Of a stretch of 64,000 nt of DNA, positions 7,326-15,822 are shown in pieces (positions within the stretch are counted from its first letter, which is position 1; the number at the start of each line of letters is the position of its first letter). The position numbers and the translations under genes are program-made. Below the pieces are notes generated by a model. The model had not been told where the DNA came from. It did no database searches and saw only the letters and a program-made list of their open reading frames with translations. Origin of the DNA: an uncultured Bacteroidales bacterium (lineage in GTDB: Bacteria; Bacteroidota; Bacteroidia; Bacteroidales; Paludibacteraceae); NCBI GenBank assembly GCA_934692905.1, contig CAKUUM010000007.1, positions 1 to 64,000 of the forward strand, in the 5' to 3' direction.

Positions 7326-9389
7326 ATGGGAAAAAAGAAACCGTATTTAGACAATGAGGGGAGGGCGTTACCTTACCCGTGGTTGATTAACACCGTGCTA
7401 TTCTTGGTAGGCGGTAGTGAGACAGTGCGTTTGAAGTACTGGAGTCGTCGTCCGCGTCAGGCTGCGGAACGCACGTTGCGCGATATTCTCGACATTTCGA
7501 GGGATACCGTCTATGGGCGCGAACACCATTTCGACATCATTCTGTCGGCATCGAATGCAGATGACCTGTTCCGACTGTACAGGAAGTATGTGCCTGTGAA
7601 TGACAGTTTCGAGACATTGCGCCCGTACGTGGAACGCCACAAGAACGGTGAGGAGAACGTGCTCTTTCCGGGTAAGCCGGACATGTACGCCACTACCTCG
7701 GGCACAACGAGTGAGCCCAAGTGGGTGCCGATGACGCACAAGTATCTGAAAGACGTGTATGGCAAGATGTCGCACATCTGGACGTGGAACTTCGTGAAAC
7801 ACCGAAACCGTATCTTCGCCGGACATATTTTCCCGATAGTGGGCAAGGAGGTGGAGGGTTACGCACCCGACGGTACGCTGTACGGCAGCGTGAGCGGTGT
7901 ATTGGTGCGCGATATACCCGCGATTATCAAGAAACACTACACGGCTCCCGCGTGCGTGATGTCGATAGCAGACTACGGTGCGCGCAACTATACGCTGATG
8001 CGTATGGCGATGCAGCACAGGGATGTGACACTATGGTCCACCGCCAACCCTTCGACTATCCTCGAACTGATGCGTACCGTGGACGAGAATACCGAGGAAC
8101 TGATAAACGACATCGAGCACGGTACGCTGAGCCTGAATTTCGACATCTCGGACCGTATCCGCGAGGAATTAGACGCCTATATGCAGCCTGAGCCGGAGCG
8201 TGCGGAAGAGTTGCGCAAGATACTGCGCGAGAAAGGGCGGCTGCTGCCGAAAGACTACTGGCCGTGGTTGCAATACTTGAGCACATGGAAATGCGGCAAT
8301 ACGAAGATATACATGGAGAAGTACATGGACGACTTCGATTGGGACAAGACCTATTACCAAGAGTTAGGGTATATCGCCACGGAGTGCCGCTTCGGGTTTG
8401 CATTAGACGACAGCAACGAGTCGGTGCTGTTCCCGCAGTTCCATTACTACGAGTTCGTAGCCGAAGACGAATTAGACAGTCCGAACAAGCACTTCCTTCA
8501 GATAGACGAGTTGGAACAGGGCAAACGCTATTGCGCGTATGTAACGACCTACTCGGGACTATTCCGATACAATATGAACGACCTTGTGGAAGTGGGCGGG
8601 AAATACTACGACACGCCTACGGTACACATGATATCGAAGGTGAACGGCATTGTCTCAATGACAGGGGAAAAGTTGTACGAACCCCAATTCATAGAAGCCG
8701 TACATGAGGCTGAGAAAGAGACAGGGATAAAGACAAAGTTCTTTGTAGGCTTTGCGGAGGTGCAGGACAGTTGCTACCACTTCTACTATGAGTTCGAGAA
8801 AGACGACATCACCAAAGAGCAAGCCGATGCGTTCACCAAGGTAGTGGACAAGAAACTCTGCGAGATGAATATCGAATACGAAGCCAAAAGGGCGTCGTTC
8901 CGTCTGCATGAGCCTCAGACTCATATATTGCTGAACAACGCATACGCACGGTTCAAGGCTGCGAGCCTTCGCGACGGGTTCAGAGACGGGCAGTTCAAGT
9001 TCAACCTGCTGATGCAGGACGAGAAGCGCAGGGACAAGTTCTCGCTGATAGAGCGTATCTCTACGCAGATATTGGAGCAAGCCAATGCGATTGACGATGC
9101 TGTGCGTGAGCGCAAGCAACGCCGTCTGAAGCAGAAACAGGAGCGTAAGACCGGCAAACTGATTCACAGCGCGAGCCCTGCCCAACGCAAGGAGAACAAA
9201 GAGGCGAAGGCAGAGCAGAAGGCTGCGGAGGAAGCCGAGCGGTTAGCCCAAGAGACTGCTATGGCAGCCCAAAAGACGGCGCAGCCCAAGGTGGAAGAAC
9301 CCAAACCGGTAGAGCAACCCGCAACGGAGGAGACTCCACAGGTAGCACAACCGACAACGGAAGAAACGAACAAGGAAGCACAAGCATGA
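7326..9389 (+). CDS. GH3-family acyl-adenylating protein with low-complexity tail
   Basis: GH3 proteins belong to the ANL superfamily; plant members conjugate amino acids to acyl substrates through an acyl-AMP. The bacterial role is not established. The ATG at 7326 (MGKKKPYLDNEG) is chosen because homology-like sequence begins there. The product has 687 residues, with the ATP-binding motif ATTSGTTSEPKWVPMT near residue 121. Residues after about 590 form a Lys/Glu/Ala- then Pro/Thr/Glu-rich tail (AEQKAAEEAERLAQET) that is not part of the core and makes the protein longer than the usual 500-560. It overlaps the PlsC gene by 4 bp (ATGA), which implies translational coupling and a shared pathway. 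Confidence 0.88.
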   Translation: MGKKKPYLDNEGRALPYPWLINTVLFLVGGSETVRLKYWSRRPRQAAERTLRDILDISRDTVYGREHHFDIILSASNADDLFRLYRKYVPVNDSFETLRPYVERHKNGEENVLFPGKPDMYATTSGTTSEPKWVPMTHKYLKDVYGKMSHIWTWNFVKHRNRIFAGHIFPIVGKEVEGYAPDGTLYGSVSGVLVRDIPAIIKKHYTAPACVMSIADYGARNYTLMRMAMQHRDVTLWSTANPSTILELMRTVDENTEELINDIEHGTLSLNFDISDRIREELDAYMQPEPERAEELRKILREKGRLLPKDYWPWLQYLSTWKCGNTKIYMEKYMDDFDWDKTYYQELGYIATECRFGFALDDSNESVLFPQFHYYEFVAEDELDSPNKHFLQIDELEQGKRYCAYVTTYSGLFRYNMNDLVEVGGKYYDTPTVHMISKVNGIVSMTGEKLYEPQFIEAVHEAEKETGIKTKFFVGFAEVQDSCYHFYYEFEKDDITKEQADAFTKVVDKKLCEMNIEYEAKRASFRLHEPQTHILLNNAYARFKAASLRDGFRDGQFKFNLLMQDEKRRDKFSLIERISTQILEQANAIDDAVRERKQRRLKQKQERKTGKLIHSASPAQRKENKEAKAEQKAAEEAERLAQETAMAAQKTAQPKVEEPKPVEQPATEETPQVAQPTTEETNKEAQA

Positions 9390-10243
9390 ACAAACGATAT
9401 GAAGACCTGAAAGTGGCGGAGGGCGTATATGTGCCGAAGCCACAGATGGATTATCCCGAAGATGACCCGTACCTGCACCTTGTGAATGCGCCGCAGGACC
9501 GAGAGATGACAATAGACGAGAACTATCCGTATTTGGACGACCGACCATTGACGCGCTTTAACCACTGGTGGGCTTACAGGGTGATACTGCACAGGTGCCT
9601 GGGTGTGTTCCTGCGAGTAAAGATGGGGTTGCGTATCCGCGGGCGCGAGGTACTGAAGAAGTACAAGAAAGAGTTGCAGGGCGGTGCGATAACGATAGCC
9701 AACCATATGTTCCGATTGGATTGCCCGTGTGTGTTAGTTGCCGTGAAGGCAAAGTGTACGACGCGAATACCCATGTTCGCACCCAATTTCAGGACAAAAG
9801 ACAGTTTCTTCCTCCGTGTGGTAGGCGGTATTCCAATTCCCGAACCGAGTGCTGGAATGAGTGCGCAGAAGAAATTCAACGAAGCCTTTGACGAGTTCCA
9901 CCGGCGCGGATGGTGGTTCCATATCTTTCCTGAGAGTTGCCGATGGGATATGTACAAGCCGCTGCGACCCTTCCAAAAGGGAGCGTTTACAATGAGTTAC
10001 CGCTACAACATGCCATTGTTGCCGTGCGTGATAACCTACAGAGAGCGAAAGGGTATATACCGGTTGTTCGGTCCGAAAGATTTGCCGCTGCTGACGGTGA
10101 CTATCGGCGAGCCTATCTTCCCCGATACCACGCAACCGAGAAAAGATGAGGTGGCACGGCTCAGGGAGACCGCACATGTTCAGATGACCGAGATGGCGGG
10201 GATTACAAAGAATACGTGGCCGACAGTGTGGGGGAACCTATGA
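9386..10243 (+). CDS. 1-acyl-sn-glycerol-3-phosphate acyltransferase family (PlsC-like)
   Basis: This 285-residue protein has the LPLAT/PlsC fold and would transfer an acyl group to a lipid hydroxyl at the inner membrane. Block I is NHMFRLD (HX4D, near residue 105), block II resembles GGIPIPE, block III is FPESCRW rather than the usual FPEGTRS (near residue 180), and block IV is PLLPCVI. The deviating block III may indicate an unusual acceptor. There is a 60-residue N-terminal extension before the domain. It starts inside the stop of the GH3 gene, so the pair is probably cotranslated. Confidence 0.85.
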   Translation: MNKRYEDLKVAEGVYVPKPQMDYPEDDPYLHLVNAPQDREMTIDENYPYLDDRPLTRFNHWWAYRVILHRCLGVFLRVKMGLRIRGREVLKKYKKELQGGAITIANHMFRLDCPCVLVAVKAKCTTRIPMFAPNFRTKDSFFLRVVGGIPIPEPSAGMSAQKKFNEAFDEFHRRGWWFHIFPESCRWDMYKPLRPFQKGAFTMSYRYNMPLLPCVITYRERKGIYRLFGPKDLPLLTVTIGEPIFPDTTQPRKDEVARLRETAHVQMTEMAGITKNTWPTVWGNL

Positions 10244-10287
10244 CAAGTAATAGGTAATGATTAATAGTTAACAAGCCTAACTGATAT

Positions 10288-10896
10288 ATGAAAAGATTGT
10301 TTTTGATAATGATGGTGTGGGTGGTGCCTTTAGTGTGTGTGGCGGAGACAAGGGCTGTGCGCGCCACGATGAAGCATGAAGTGCGTGTGGGGTGGGGCGA
10401 CTTGATATTTGAGACGGCGATGTTTCATGCCAAGCCCAACACCAACCTTAATACAGACCATTATCGCTATACGGGTCATATATTCGCAGAGTATCAGTAC
10501 AGGTGCTGCTATTGGTTCTCCTTCGGCGGCATCATTGATTACGACCAAGTGAACTGGCGTGTGTTGCGGGAAGGGGACGATGCGCCTGACCATTACTACG
10601 TGAATCTGATGTTTATGCCTTCGGTACGGTTTACGTATCTCCATTCGGAGTGGGTGAATATCTATTCCGCGTTGTATGCGGGACTGAATATCAATACCGG
10701 CACAGAGGAGAATTTCCGCGGCGCGAAGACCCGTTGCGCGCCTGCATTCGGCATCACCCTATTAGGCTTGTCGATAGGACGCGGACCCTGGTTCGGTTCG
10801 GCAGAGTGGGGGGCAGTGAGTGCCTTCAATAACATGAATGAAATCTATAAGTTGAATGCCCGCATACTGACCGTGTCTGCGGGTTATCGTTTTTGA
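10288..10896 (+). CDS. Outer-membrane beta-barrel-like protein, unknown function
   Basis: The 202-residue product has a signal peptide (MKRLFLIMMVWVVPLVCVAE) followed by alternating aromatic/polar strands and a terminal SAGYRF, the C-terminal aromatic signature of outer-membrane barrels. I do not recognise the family. It lies 4 bp before an alpha/beta hydrolase lipoprotein gene, so the two probably form an envelope operon with the next lipoprotein. Confidence 0.7.
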   Translation: MKRLFLIMMVWVVPLVCVAETRAVRATMKHEVRVGWGDLIFETAMFHAKPNTNLNTDHYRYTGHIFAEYQYRCCYWFSFGGIIDYDQVNWRVLREGDDAPDHYYVNLMFMPSVRFTYLHSEWVNIYSALYAGLNINTGTEENFRGAKTRCAPAFGITLLGLSIGRGPWFGSAEWGAVSAFNNMNEIYKLNARILTVSAGYRF

Positions 10897-10899
10897 TAT

Positions 10900-12219
10900 A
10901 TGAAAACAAAGAATCTTTTTGGGATAGTGTTAGGCGTGCTGCCCGTGATGATGAGTTGCTCTCACGGCGATGTAGAATGGAGTTACCACACCTACAGCCA
11001 CAAGGTAAGGGTAGGGTATGAGGTGCTGAGCGAGGGCGATGAGGATATGTCGAATGTGCCATGGGAGACATACGAAGACCAGTGCCTGAACGATATGCCG
11101 ACGAGCAACGACAAGGATACGACGGACAGCGTAGCCCGTGTGAGTCCCATCACCGCGATGGACCTGATACGTGAGTTGGCCGATGGCGTGATTGGAGAGA
11201 AGGTGCACCAAGTGGCGGTAACGTATAAGAGCGTGGATGTGAACGGGGATTCGATAGATGTGTCAGGCAAAATCTTTTACCCTAAGGACGGTAAGATTCG
11301 CAATGTGATACTCGCCAGCCACTATACGATAGGGGCAGACCGTGAGGCACCGAGCCAGACCTACAGTTTTGAGGGGATCTATGCCGCCTACGGCTACTGC
11401 GTGGTGGCAGCGGATTATATCGGTTTCGGCGTGTCGAAGGAGAAGGTGCACCCGTATCTGCAAGCGGAAACCTGCGGGCGCAACGTGATAGACATCGCCC
11501 GTGTGGCTATGACGCTGATAGAAGACAGGAAGTTGCTGCTACAGTCGGACGAGATAATCCTGTTCGGTTACTCGCAGGGCGGTGCATGTACGATGCACGT
11601 GATGCGAATGTTAGAGACTTATCCCGAATACGCCAACGAATTCAAGATTAAGCAGGTGTATGCTGGTGCGGGTCCGTACGATGTGGCAAGGACATACGAT
11701 TTCTGTGTGGAGCAGGACGAAACGGGAATCCCTTGCGCGGTGCCGATGATTATTCAGGGCATGTCGCTGGGTATGTCGCCGAAGTTGGATATGGAGTATT
11801 TCTTCAAAGAACCATTGCTCAGCAACTATGAGGATTGGCTGAACTCGAAGAAATACACGACCAACGAAATCAATCAGAAGATAGGTTCTAATTATTTGCA
11901 CGACATATTGACAGAGAACGCCATGAACCGTGAGAAGGAGGAGACAGCCCGATTCTATTATGAGTTGATGGAGAACAGCGTGCCGTCGAACTTCGTGCCG
12001 AAGGCTCCGCTGCATATGTTCCATTCATTAGACGACCAAACGGTGCCGTATATCAATTCGGATATTCTGCGTAACCAATTCCGTACGGCATACCCTACGG
12101 ACGGTGAGGCAGGGCAAAAGACCGACCCCGTGAATGTATCGTACGACTTCGGGCATTACGGCACCCATATGAGGGGTGCGGTAGTGTTTATCTACAAGAC
12201 GGCACAGAAACTGAAATAA
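10900..12219 (+). CDS. Alpha/beta-hydrolase lipoprotein (secreted lipase/esterase-like)
   Basis: The 439-residue product begins with a lipoprotein signal ending in the lipobox VMMSC (Cys near residue 20). The hydrolase core has the nucleophile elbow GYSQGG near residue 223, an Asp in HSLDDQTVP near residue 376 and a His in DFGHYGTH near residue 424, a complete Ser-Asp-His triad by position. The oxyanion-side segment ILASHYTIGA precedes it. It would hydrolyse an ester on the cell surface or in the periplasm; the substrate is unknown. It is 3 bp downstream of the barrel gene and 9 bp upstream of the next lipoprotein. Confidence 0.8.
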   Translation: MKTKNLFGIVLGVLPVMMSCSHGDVEWSYHTYSHKVRVGYEVLSEGDEDMSNVPWETYEDQCLNDMPTSNDKDTTDSVARVSPITAMDLIRELADGVIGEKVHQVAVTYKSVDVNGDSIDVSGKIFYPKDGKIRNVILASHYTIGADREAPSQTYSFEGIYAAYGYCVVAADYIGFGVSKEKVHPYLQAETCGRNVIDIARVAMTLIEDRKLLLQSDEIILFGYSQGGACTMHVMRMLETYPEYANEFKIKQVYAGAGPYDVARTYDFCVEQDETGIPCAVPMIIQGMSLGMSPKLDMEYFFKEPLLSNYEDWLNSKKYTTNEINQKIGSNYLHDILTENAMNREKEETARFYYELMENSVPSNFVPKAPLHMFHSLDDQTVPYINSDILRNQFRTAYPTDGEAGQKTDPVNVSYDFGHYGTHMRGAVVFIYKTAQKLK

Positions 12220-12228
12220 GGAAACATA

Positions 12229-13143
12229 ATGAAACGGACTATACGAACAGCGATACTGCTGCCGCTGCTGCTGGCAGCGTTGGCAAGTTGCAACCGCGTG
12301 GAGGTAACGGACACCACCATAGATATAGACATCGTTTATCCGAAGGCTACGGGAGTGCTGTACAGGGTGACACCGCAGTTGTACGACTACTATTACGTGT
12401 GTGACGCGGTGCCTGTGGCGGACTATAACCGCTTAGGCGAAAGGGAAGTGATAGACAGCCTGAACAGCATGTACAAGGAGTTGTATGAGATAGTGAAGGA
12501 TATTTACGAGGAAGTGCTTGGGGAGGACGCGCCTTCGTTCCGCGAAATGCTGAACAACGGTACCATGGAGGGAAGCGAAGCACTGTTGCGTCCCGAGACG
12601 AACTACTACCTGTGCGTGATGTGCTACAACCGCCACAACCACCCCATCAAAACCATCGTGAAGCAGCCCTTTACCACCAAGGATTCGGTGGCGTCGGATA
12701 TTACATTTGATGTGGCAGGGTCAGGGACGAAAGTGATAGTGACTCCGTCGAACAACGACAAGTATTTCTGGGACGTAGAGACGAAAGAGGTGATAGACAC
12801 GCGGTACTACGGGTATCCCGATTACTACTATTCGGAGGTGGTGGAGAACTATGAGCGGTACGGATTCATCAACACTATGCTGTCGCAGGGCAAAGAGAGC
12901 GAGGATTTGGCGGATATGTTTGCGCTACATACGCAAGACACGCTGTATCTGACGGCGGCAGGGTACCATAACGAAACCAACTCGCAAACCGAAGTTTACG
13001 AGTTGGTGTATCAGGGTGACAACGGCTTTTCGGTGCGCCGTGTGGAGAACGATTGGACTCTTGACGACGAAGATACCGAGGAGCAAGCCGCGTATCGGAA
13101 ATTACTTGGAAAGAAGCATGTAACGCCAAGGCTCAAGCGTTAG
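12229..13143 (+). CDS. Lipoprotein of unknown function
   Basis: The 304-residue product has a lipoprotein signal with lipobox LASC near residue 21. The remainder is acidic and Tyr-rich (LYDYYYVC, YYGYPDYYYSEV) with no catalytic motif that I recognise. It is probably translated with the upstream hydrolase. Its last 42 bp overlap the 3' end of the convergent GH13 gene, and both frames look genuine there. Confidence 0.7.
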   Translation: MKRTIRTAILLPLLLAALASCNRVEVTDTTIDIDIVYPKATGVLYRVTPQLYDYYYVCDAVPVADYNRLGEREVIDSLNSMYKELYEIVKDIYEEVLGEDAPSFREMLNNGTMEGSEALLRPETNYYLCVMCYNRHNHPIKTIVKQPFTTKDSVASDITFDVAGSGTKVIVTPSNNDKYFWDVETKEVIDTRYYGYPDYYYSEVVENYERYGFINTMLSQGKESEDLADMFALHTQDTLYLTAAGYHNETNSQTEVYELVYQGDNGFSVRRVENDWTLDDEDTEEQAAYRKLLGKKHVTPRLKR

Positions 13144-14460
13144 GGTGTGGCTGGCACCGAGCGCCACCTTCTTCCCGCACAGACATTGGTACTCGCCCGC
13201 GTAGTCGCCCAGATTGAGGGTGACGGTTTGCGGTTCGGAGGACATATTCATGATGGCGATAACGGTGTTGTCGCCACATTTTTTGCACTCCAGATGGCGA
13301 ACACAGGCGAAGATGTTGGCATTGTCCGCCCCGATGCGCTGCATGGGTGCGCCGAGTTCGTTGCTGTACAAGGCGCGGTTGTTGGCACGGAAAGCGTTGA
13401 GGTTCTTGTAAACAGCGTATTGCGGTGCGTCGGGTACGCGGTCGATAACGTCTTTCTCAAAGAATGACAAGCGGTGGTGGTTGCCGGAGAGTTGACCGGT
13501 GTAAATCATCGGCATGCCGGGGACCACGTAGGTGAAGGCAGCGAAGAGTTCAGCCCCGTCGCCCATGCGCTCGAACTCGGTGCCATTCCATGAGTTCTCG
13601 TCGTGGTTGCTGGTGAAATTCATACGGATAGCCTCGGGGCGGAGTGTGGTATCGACTTTGGCGAAGTAGCCCCAAAGGTCGTCAACCGTGCTCTTGCCCT
13701 GCGCTACGGCGTTCATAAGGTGGTGGAGTTCCCAACCATAGTACATGTCGAATGCCGACTCGGTGAGTTCCTGTGCTTTGTCCTCGTTCTCGGCGAGTGT
13801 GAACATGTCGGGGTGCGACTGGCGGAGTTCTGCCATAGCGTCGTTCCAGAAGTCGGTGGGCACTTCGCCTGCAACATCACAACGGAAACCGTCGATGCCG
13901 ATAGAGTCCATCCACCAGTGCATGGCCTGTTTCATAGCGGCGCGCATGTCCTCGTTGTCGTAGTTGAGTTTGGATATGTCGGTCCAGTCGTACTGCACCA
14001 TAAGGTTGCCGAGGCTGTCGCGGTAGTGCCACCCGTCGTTGAGCGTCCACGGGCTGTCGGGCGCGGTGTGGTTAGCCACCCAGTCGAGAATGACCTTGAA
14101 GCCGAGACGGTGTGCCGTGGCGAGGAAATGCTCGAAGTCGGCGCGTGTGCCGAACTCGGGATTGATTTGGCAATAGTCAATGATAGAGTAGTAACTGCCA
14201 AGGGTGCCCTTGCGTGTGAGTTTGCCAATGGGCTGGCAAGGCATGACCCAGATGATGTCGATACCATTGTCGCGGAGTTCGGGCAGCAAGGCTTCGGCAG
14301 CGGCAAAGGTGCCCTCGGGGGTGAGTTGCCGCGTGTTGAGTTCGTAGATAGTGGCATCGTACGCCCAGTCGGTGTGACGATGCTGGCAGCATGGCTGCGG
14401 CTTGGTGGTGCAGGACGAGAACGCCAGCAGACCAAGAGCGAAAATTAAGAGTTTCTTCAT
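13102..14460 (-). CDS. GH13 alpha-amylase-family lipoprotein
   Basis: This is an alpha-glucan hydrolase or transglycosylase of family GH13, 452 residues. A lipoprotein signal ends in the lipobox AFSSC. The TIM barrel shows conserved region I DWVANHT, region II GFRCDVAG with the catalytic Asp near residue 190, region III TLAENE with the acid/base Glu near residue 221, and region IV FTSNHDEN with the stabilising Asp near residue 286. A short C-terminal beta domain follows. The lipid anchor suggests surface or periplasmic starch/maltodextrin breakdown as in SusG-like enzymes, but no susCD pair is adjacent. Confidence 0.92.
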   Translation of the reverse strand: MKKLLIFALGLLAFSSCTTKPQPCCQHRHTDWAYDATIYELNTRQLTPEGTFAAAEALLPELRDNGIDIIWVMPCQPIGKLTRKGTLGSYYSIIDYCQINPEFGTRADFEHFLATAHRLGFKVILDWVANHTAPDSPWTLNDGWHYRDSLGNLMVQYDWTDISKLNYDNEDMRAAMKQAMHWWMDSIGIDGFRCDVAGEVPTDFWNDAMAELRQSHPDMFTLAENEDKAQELTESAFDMYYGWELHHLMNAVAQGKSTVDDLWGYFAKVDTTLRPEAIRMNFTSNHDENSWNGTEFERMGDGAELFAAFTYVVPGMPMIYTGQLSGNHHRLSFFEKDVIDRVPDAPQYAVYKNLNAFRANNRALYSNELGAPMQRIGADNANIFACVRHLECKKCGDNTVIAIMNMSSEPQTVTLNLGDYAGEYQCLCGKKVALGASHTLTLEPWRYMLLSK

Positions 14461-14494
14461 TGTTGTTTATGTTTGTTTGTTGTCAATGCTTTTG

Positions 14495-14540
14495 TTATAG
14501 AATAGTTATTGGATAGTTATATGTTGTGCATTCCTTGCTG
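14495..14540. repeat. 11-bp array, TTAT/TTGC family, copy 1
   Basis: Units TTATAGAATAG, TTATTGGATAG, TTATATGTTGT and GCATTCCTTGC are followed by TG. This is colinear with the arrays at 21745 and 47960. It lies 35 bp upstream of the GH13 start, inside the predicted 5' leader. Confidence 0.75.
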
Positions 14541-14599
14541 ATGAGGAGTATATTCGGTCAGACGGTATAGTTTATATCCTGTGTATCTTCATCGGCAGG

Positions 14600-14607
14600 C
14601 AAAGATA
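14600..14607 (-). promoter_or_regulatory. Promoter -7 box for GH13 gene
   Basis: CAAAGATA is TATCTTTG on the minus strand. It would give a leader of about 130 nt that contains the 11-bp array. The rest of 14461-14802 holds this array, a small palindrome ATATAGC-GGC-GCTATAT and the tRNA terminator. Confidence 0.5.
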
Positions 14608-14762
14608 CAATAATTCTGTGAATTGTACAATATAGCGGCGCTATATGCGTTCAGTATATTTACGAAAACGTTTGTTGCAGTTTGTTTGAAAGATATCCTC
14701 AGGGTAAGGTCAGGGAAACCGCAGGGAAATGGTGTAGCGATGACTATGCCTAATATGCAAAC

Positions 14763-14792
14763 AAAAAAGAGACAATCACGAGGACTATCTCT
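14763..14792 (-). terminator. Intrinsic terminator of tRNA-His transcript
   Basis: On the minus strand AGAGATAGTC-CTCGT-GATTGTCTCT forms a 10-bp stem with two wobble pairs, followed by TTTTTTG. It lies just 3' of the tRNA. Confidence 0.8.
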
Positions 14793-14802
14793 TTCTTCTT
14801 CG

Positions 14803-14876
14803 GGTGGAATGTGGGGCTCGAACCCACGACACTCGGAACCACAATCCGATGCTCTACCAACTGAGCTAAGACCACC
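14803..14876 (-). tRNA. tRNA-His (GTG)
   Basis: Reading the minus strand, the gene has D-stem GCTC/GAGC with loop AGTTGGTA, anticodon stem TCGGA/TCCGA with loop TTGTGGT (anticodon GTG), and T-stem GTGGG/CCCAC with loop TTCGAGC. The extra 5' G opposite C73 is the histidine identity element. The acceptor stem pairs at 1-72, 2-71, 3-70, 4-69 and 7-66, but positions 5-68 (T-T) and 6-67 (C-T) do not pair. CCA is not encoded. Confidence 0.9.
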
Positions 14877-14903
14877 ATATCGTCGTCGCCGGCTCGGAAA
14901 CGG

Positions 14904-14990
14904 AACAGCGCCCTGCGCTGTTAATTTCTCGCCGCTCCTCCTCTCCGACCCGAAATAAATTTCGTGTCGGTATGTGTGCCTTCGGCACAC
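14904..14990 (-). ncRNA. Structured leader or small RNA upstream of tRNA-His (candidate)
   Basis: Between the promoter at 15072-15102 and the tRNA there are three close hairpins: GTGTGCC-GAA-GGCACAC (14974-14990), CCGAC plus CGAAAT closed by a 2-nt loop (14945-14970), and AACAGCGC-AGG-GCGCTGTT (14904-14922). No supported ORF lies here. It may be a processed leader or a distinct RNA. No known family was recognised. Confidence 0.4.
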
Positions 14991-15071
14991 TACAGAGCGA
15001 CCACGTACTCCTTGAAAAGCCCTTTGACCTTATTTGAAAGAGATTAAGGATACTTTTCTCGAAAGCGGGTG

Positions 15072-15102
15072 CAAAGGTAGTGCTTTTTTTTGACATAGCA
15101 AA
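15072..15102 (-). promoter_or_regulatory. Promoter for structured RNA and tRNA-His
   Basis: Reading leftwards, TTTG (15099-15102) and TACCTTTG (15072-15079) are 19 bp apart. The next features downstream are three hairpins and tRNA-His. Confidence 0.7.
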
Positions 15103-15176
15103 ATATAAGCACAAAAAAGTGATGTTTTTTCGAAAAAGTGTGGATAAACGGGGTAGGGGAGTGTGTGGTAGGCGGG

Positions 15177-15710
15177 TTATTCCTGACCTTTGGATGGGGC
15201 GGAGTGATCGGGAATGTTGAGGGCAGATACCTGCGACTGGACTTGTGCCCAGGCTTTCTCGGCGAGAGGGGTGGTGTAGTTGTAGATGATGGATTGTTGT
15301 TTCAGGTCGTCTTGGAAGAAGTGAAACTGGTCGTCCAAACGGTGTACGCAAAGGACAAGCAGCAGGACTACTATCGCCCACTTTGCGACACCAAAGAGTG
15401 CGCCCAAGAGACGGTTGAGCCAGCCCAAACTAATGGCTTTGAAGAGTCTGGAGATAAGGCGTGCGGCAATGTTGAGAAACAAGGCTATTGCTAAGAATAT
15501 CAGTGAGTAAGCCACAACCGCACACACTGCCTCCGGCCATGCAAACTGACGCATAAGCCATAGTGCAAAGTTGGCACCCCACACTTTGGCTCCAACGAAA
15601 CCTAAGACGATACCAACGATGGCTGTGAGTTCCACTACCAACCCCCTCATCAGCCCTCGAACAAGGCCAATGAGAAGGGGTAGGAGAATAAGAATGTCAA
15701 TCCAAGTCAT
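15177..15710 (-). CDS. CvpA-family inner-membrane protein
   Basis: The 177-residue product begins MTWIDILILLPLLIGLVRG, the typical start of CvpA (colicin V production) proteins, and has four hydrophobic segments before a soluble C-terminal region. ATG at 15710 is preferred over an upstream in-frame start because the family sequence begins there. CvpA proteins are linked to envelope homeostasis; the molecular role is unsettled. Confidence 0.8.
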   Translation of the reverse strand: MTWIDILILLPLLIGLVRGLMRGLVVELTAIVGIVLGFVGAKVWGANFALWLMRQFAWPEAVCAVVAYSLIFLAIALFLNIAARLISRLFKAISLGWLNRLLGALFGVAKWAIVVLLLVLCVHRLDDQFHFFQDDLKQQSIIYNYTTPLAEKAWAQVQSQVSALNIPDHSAPSKGQE

Positions 15711-15738
15711 AATCAAGTTCGCTGCGCGAATGTAAATA

Positions 15739-15789
15739 GTTCGCAAAGCGAACGTACGTTACTGCGTGTAGGTTACTCGCGGAGCGAGT
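15739..15789. repeat. Hairpins and 14-bp repeat pair
   Basis: GTTCGC-AAA-GCGAAC (15739-15753), GTACGTTACTGCGT plus GTAGGTTACTCGCG (15754-15781) and ACTCGC-GGA-GCGAGT (15775-15789) lie between the CvpA and DUF5689 genes. The 14-mers match the array at 6657. Confidence 0.6.
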
Positions 15790-15822
15790 GTATATTACGT
15801 TGTGTAGAGCGTTATTTGGGTA

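Noticed and set aside
7184..7363. Possible 59-codon leader ORF before the GH3 gene, with a GGAG-like site
   Set aside because: Cys/Arg-rich product resembling no leader peptide; it runs into GH3 coding sequence out of frame. Not convincing.
14866..15381. Minus-strand ORF covering the region upstream of tRNA-His
   Set aside because: It overlaps the tRNA and the CvpA gene in another frame, and its start lies inside CvpA. Hairpins rather than codons dominate this stretch.
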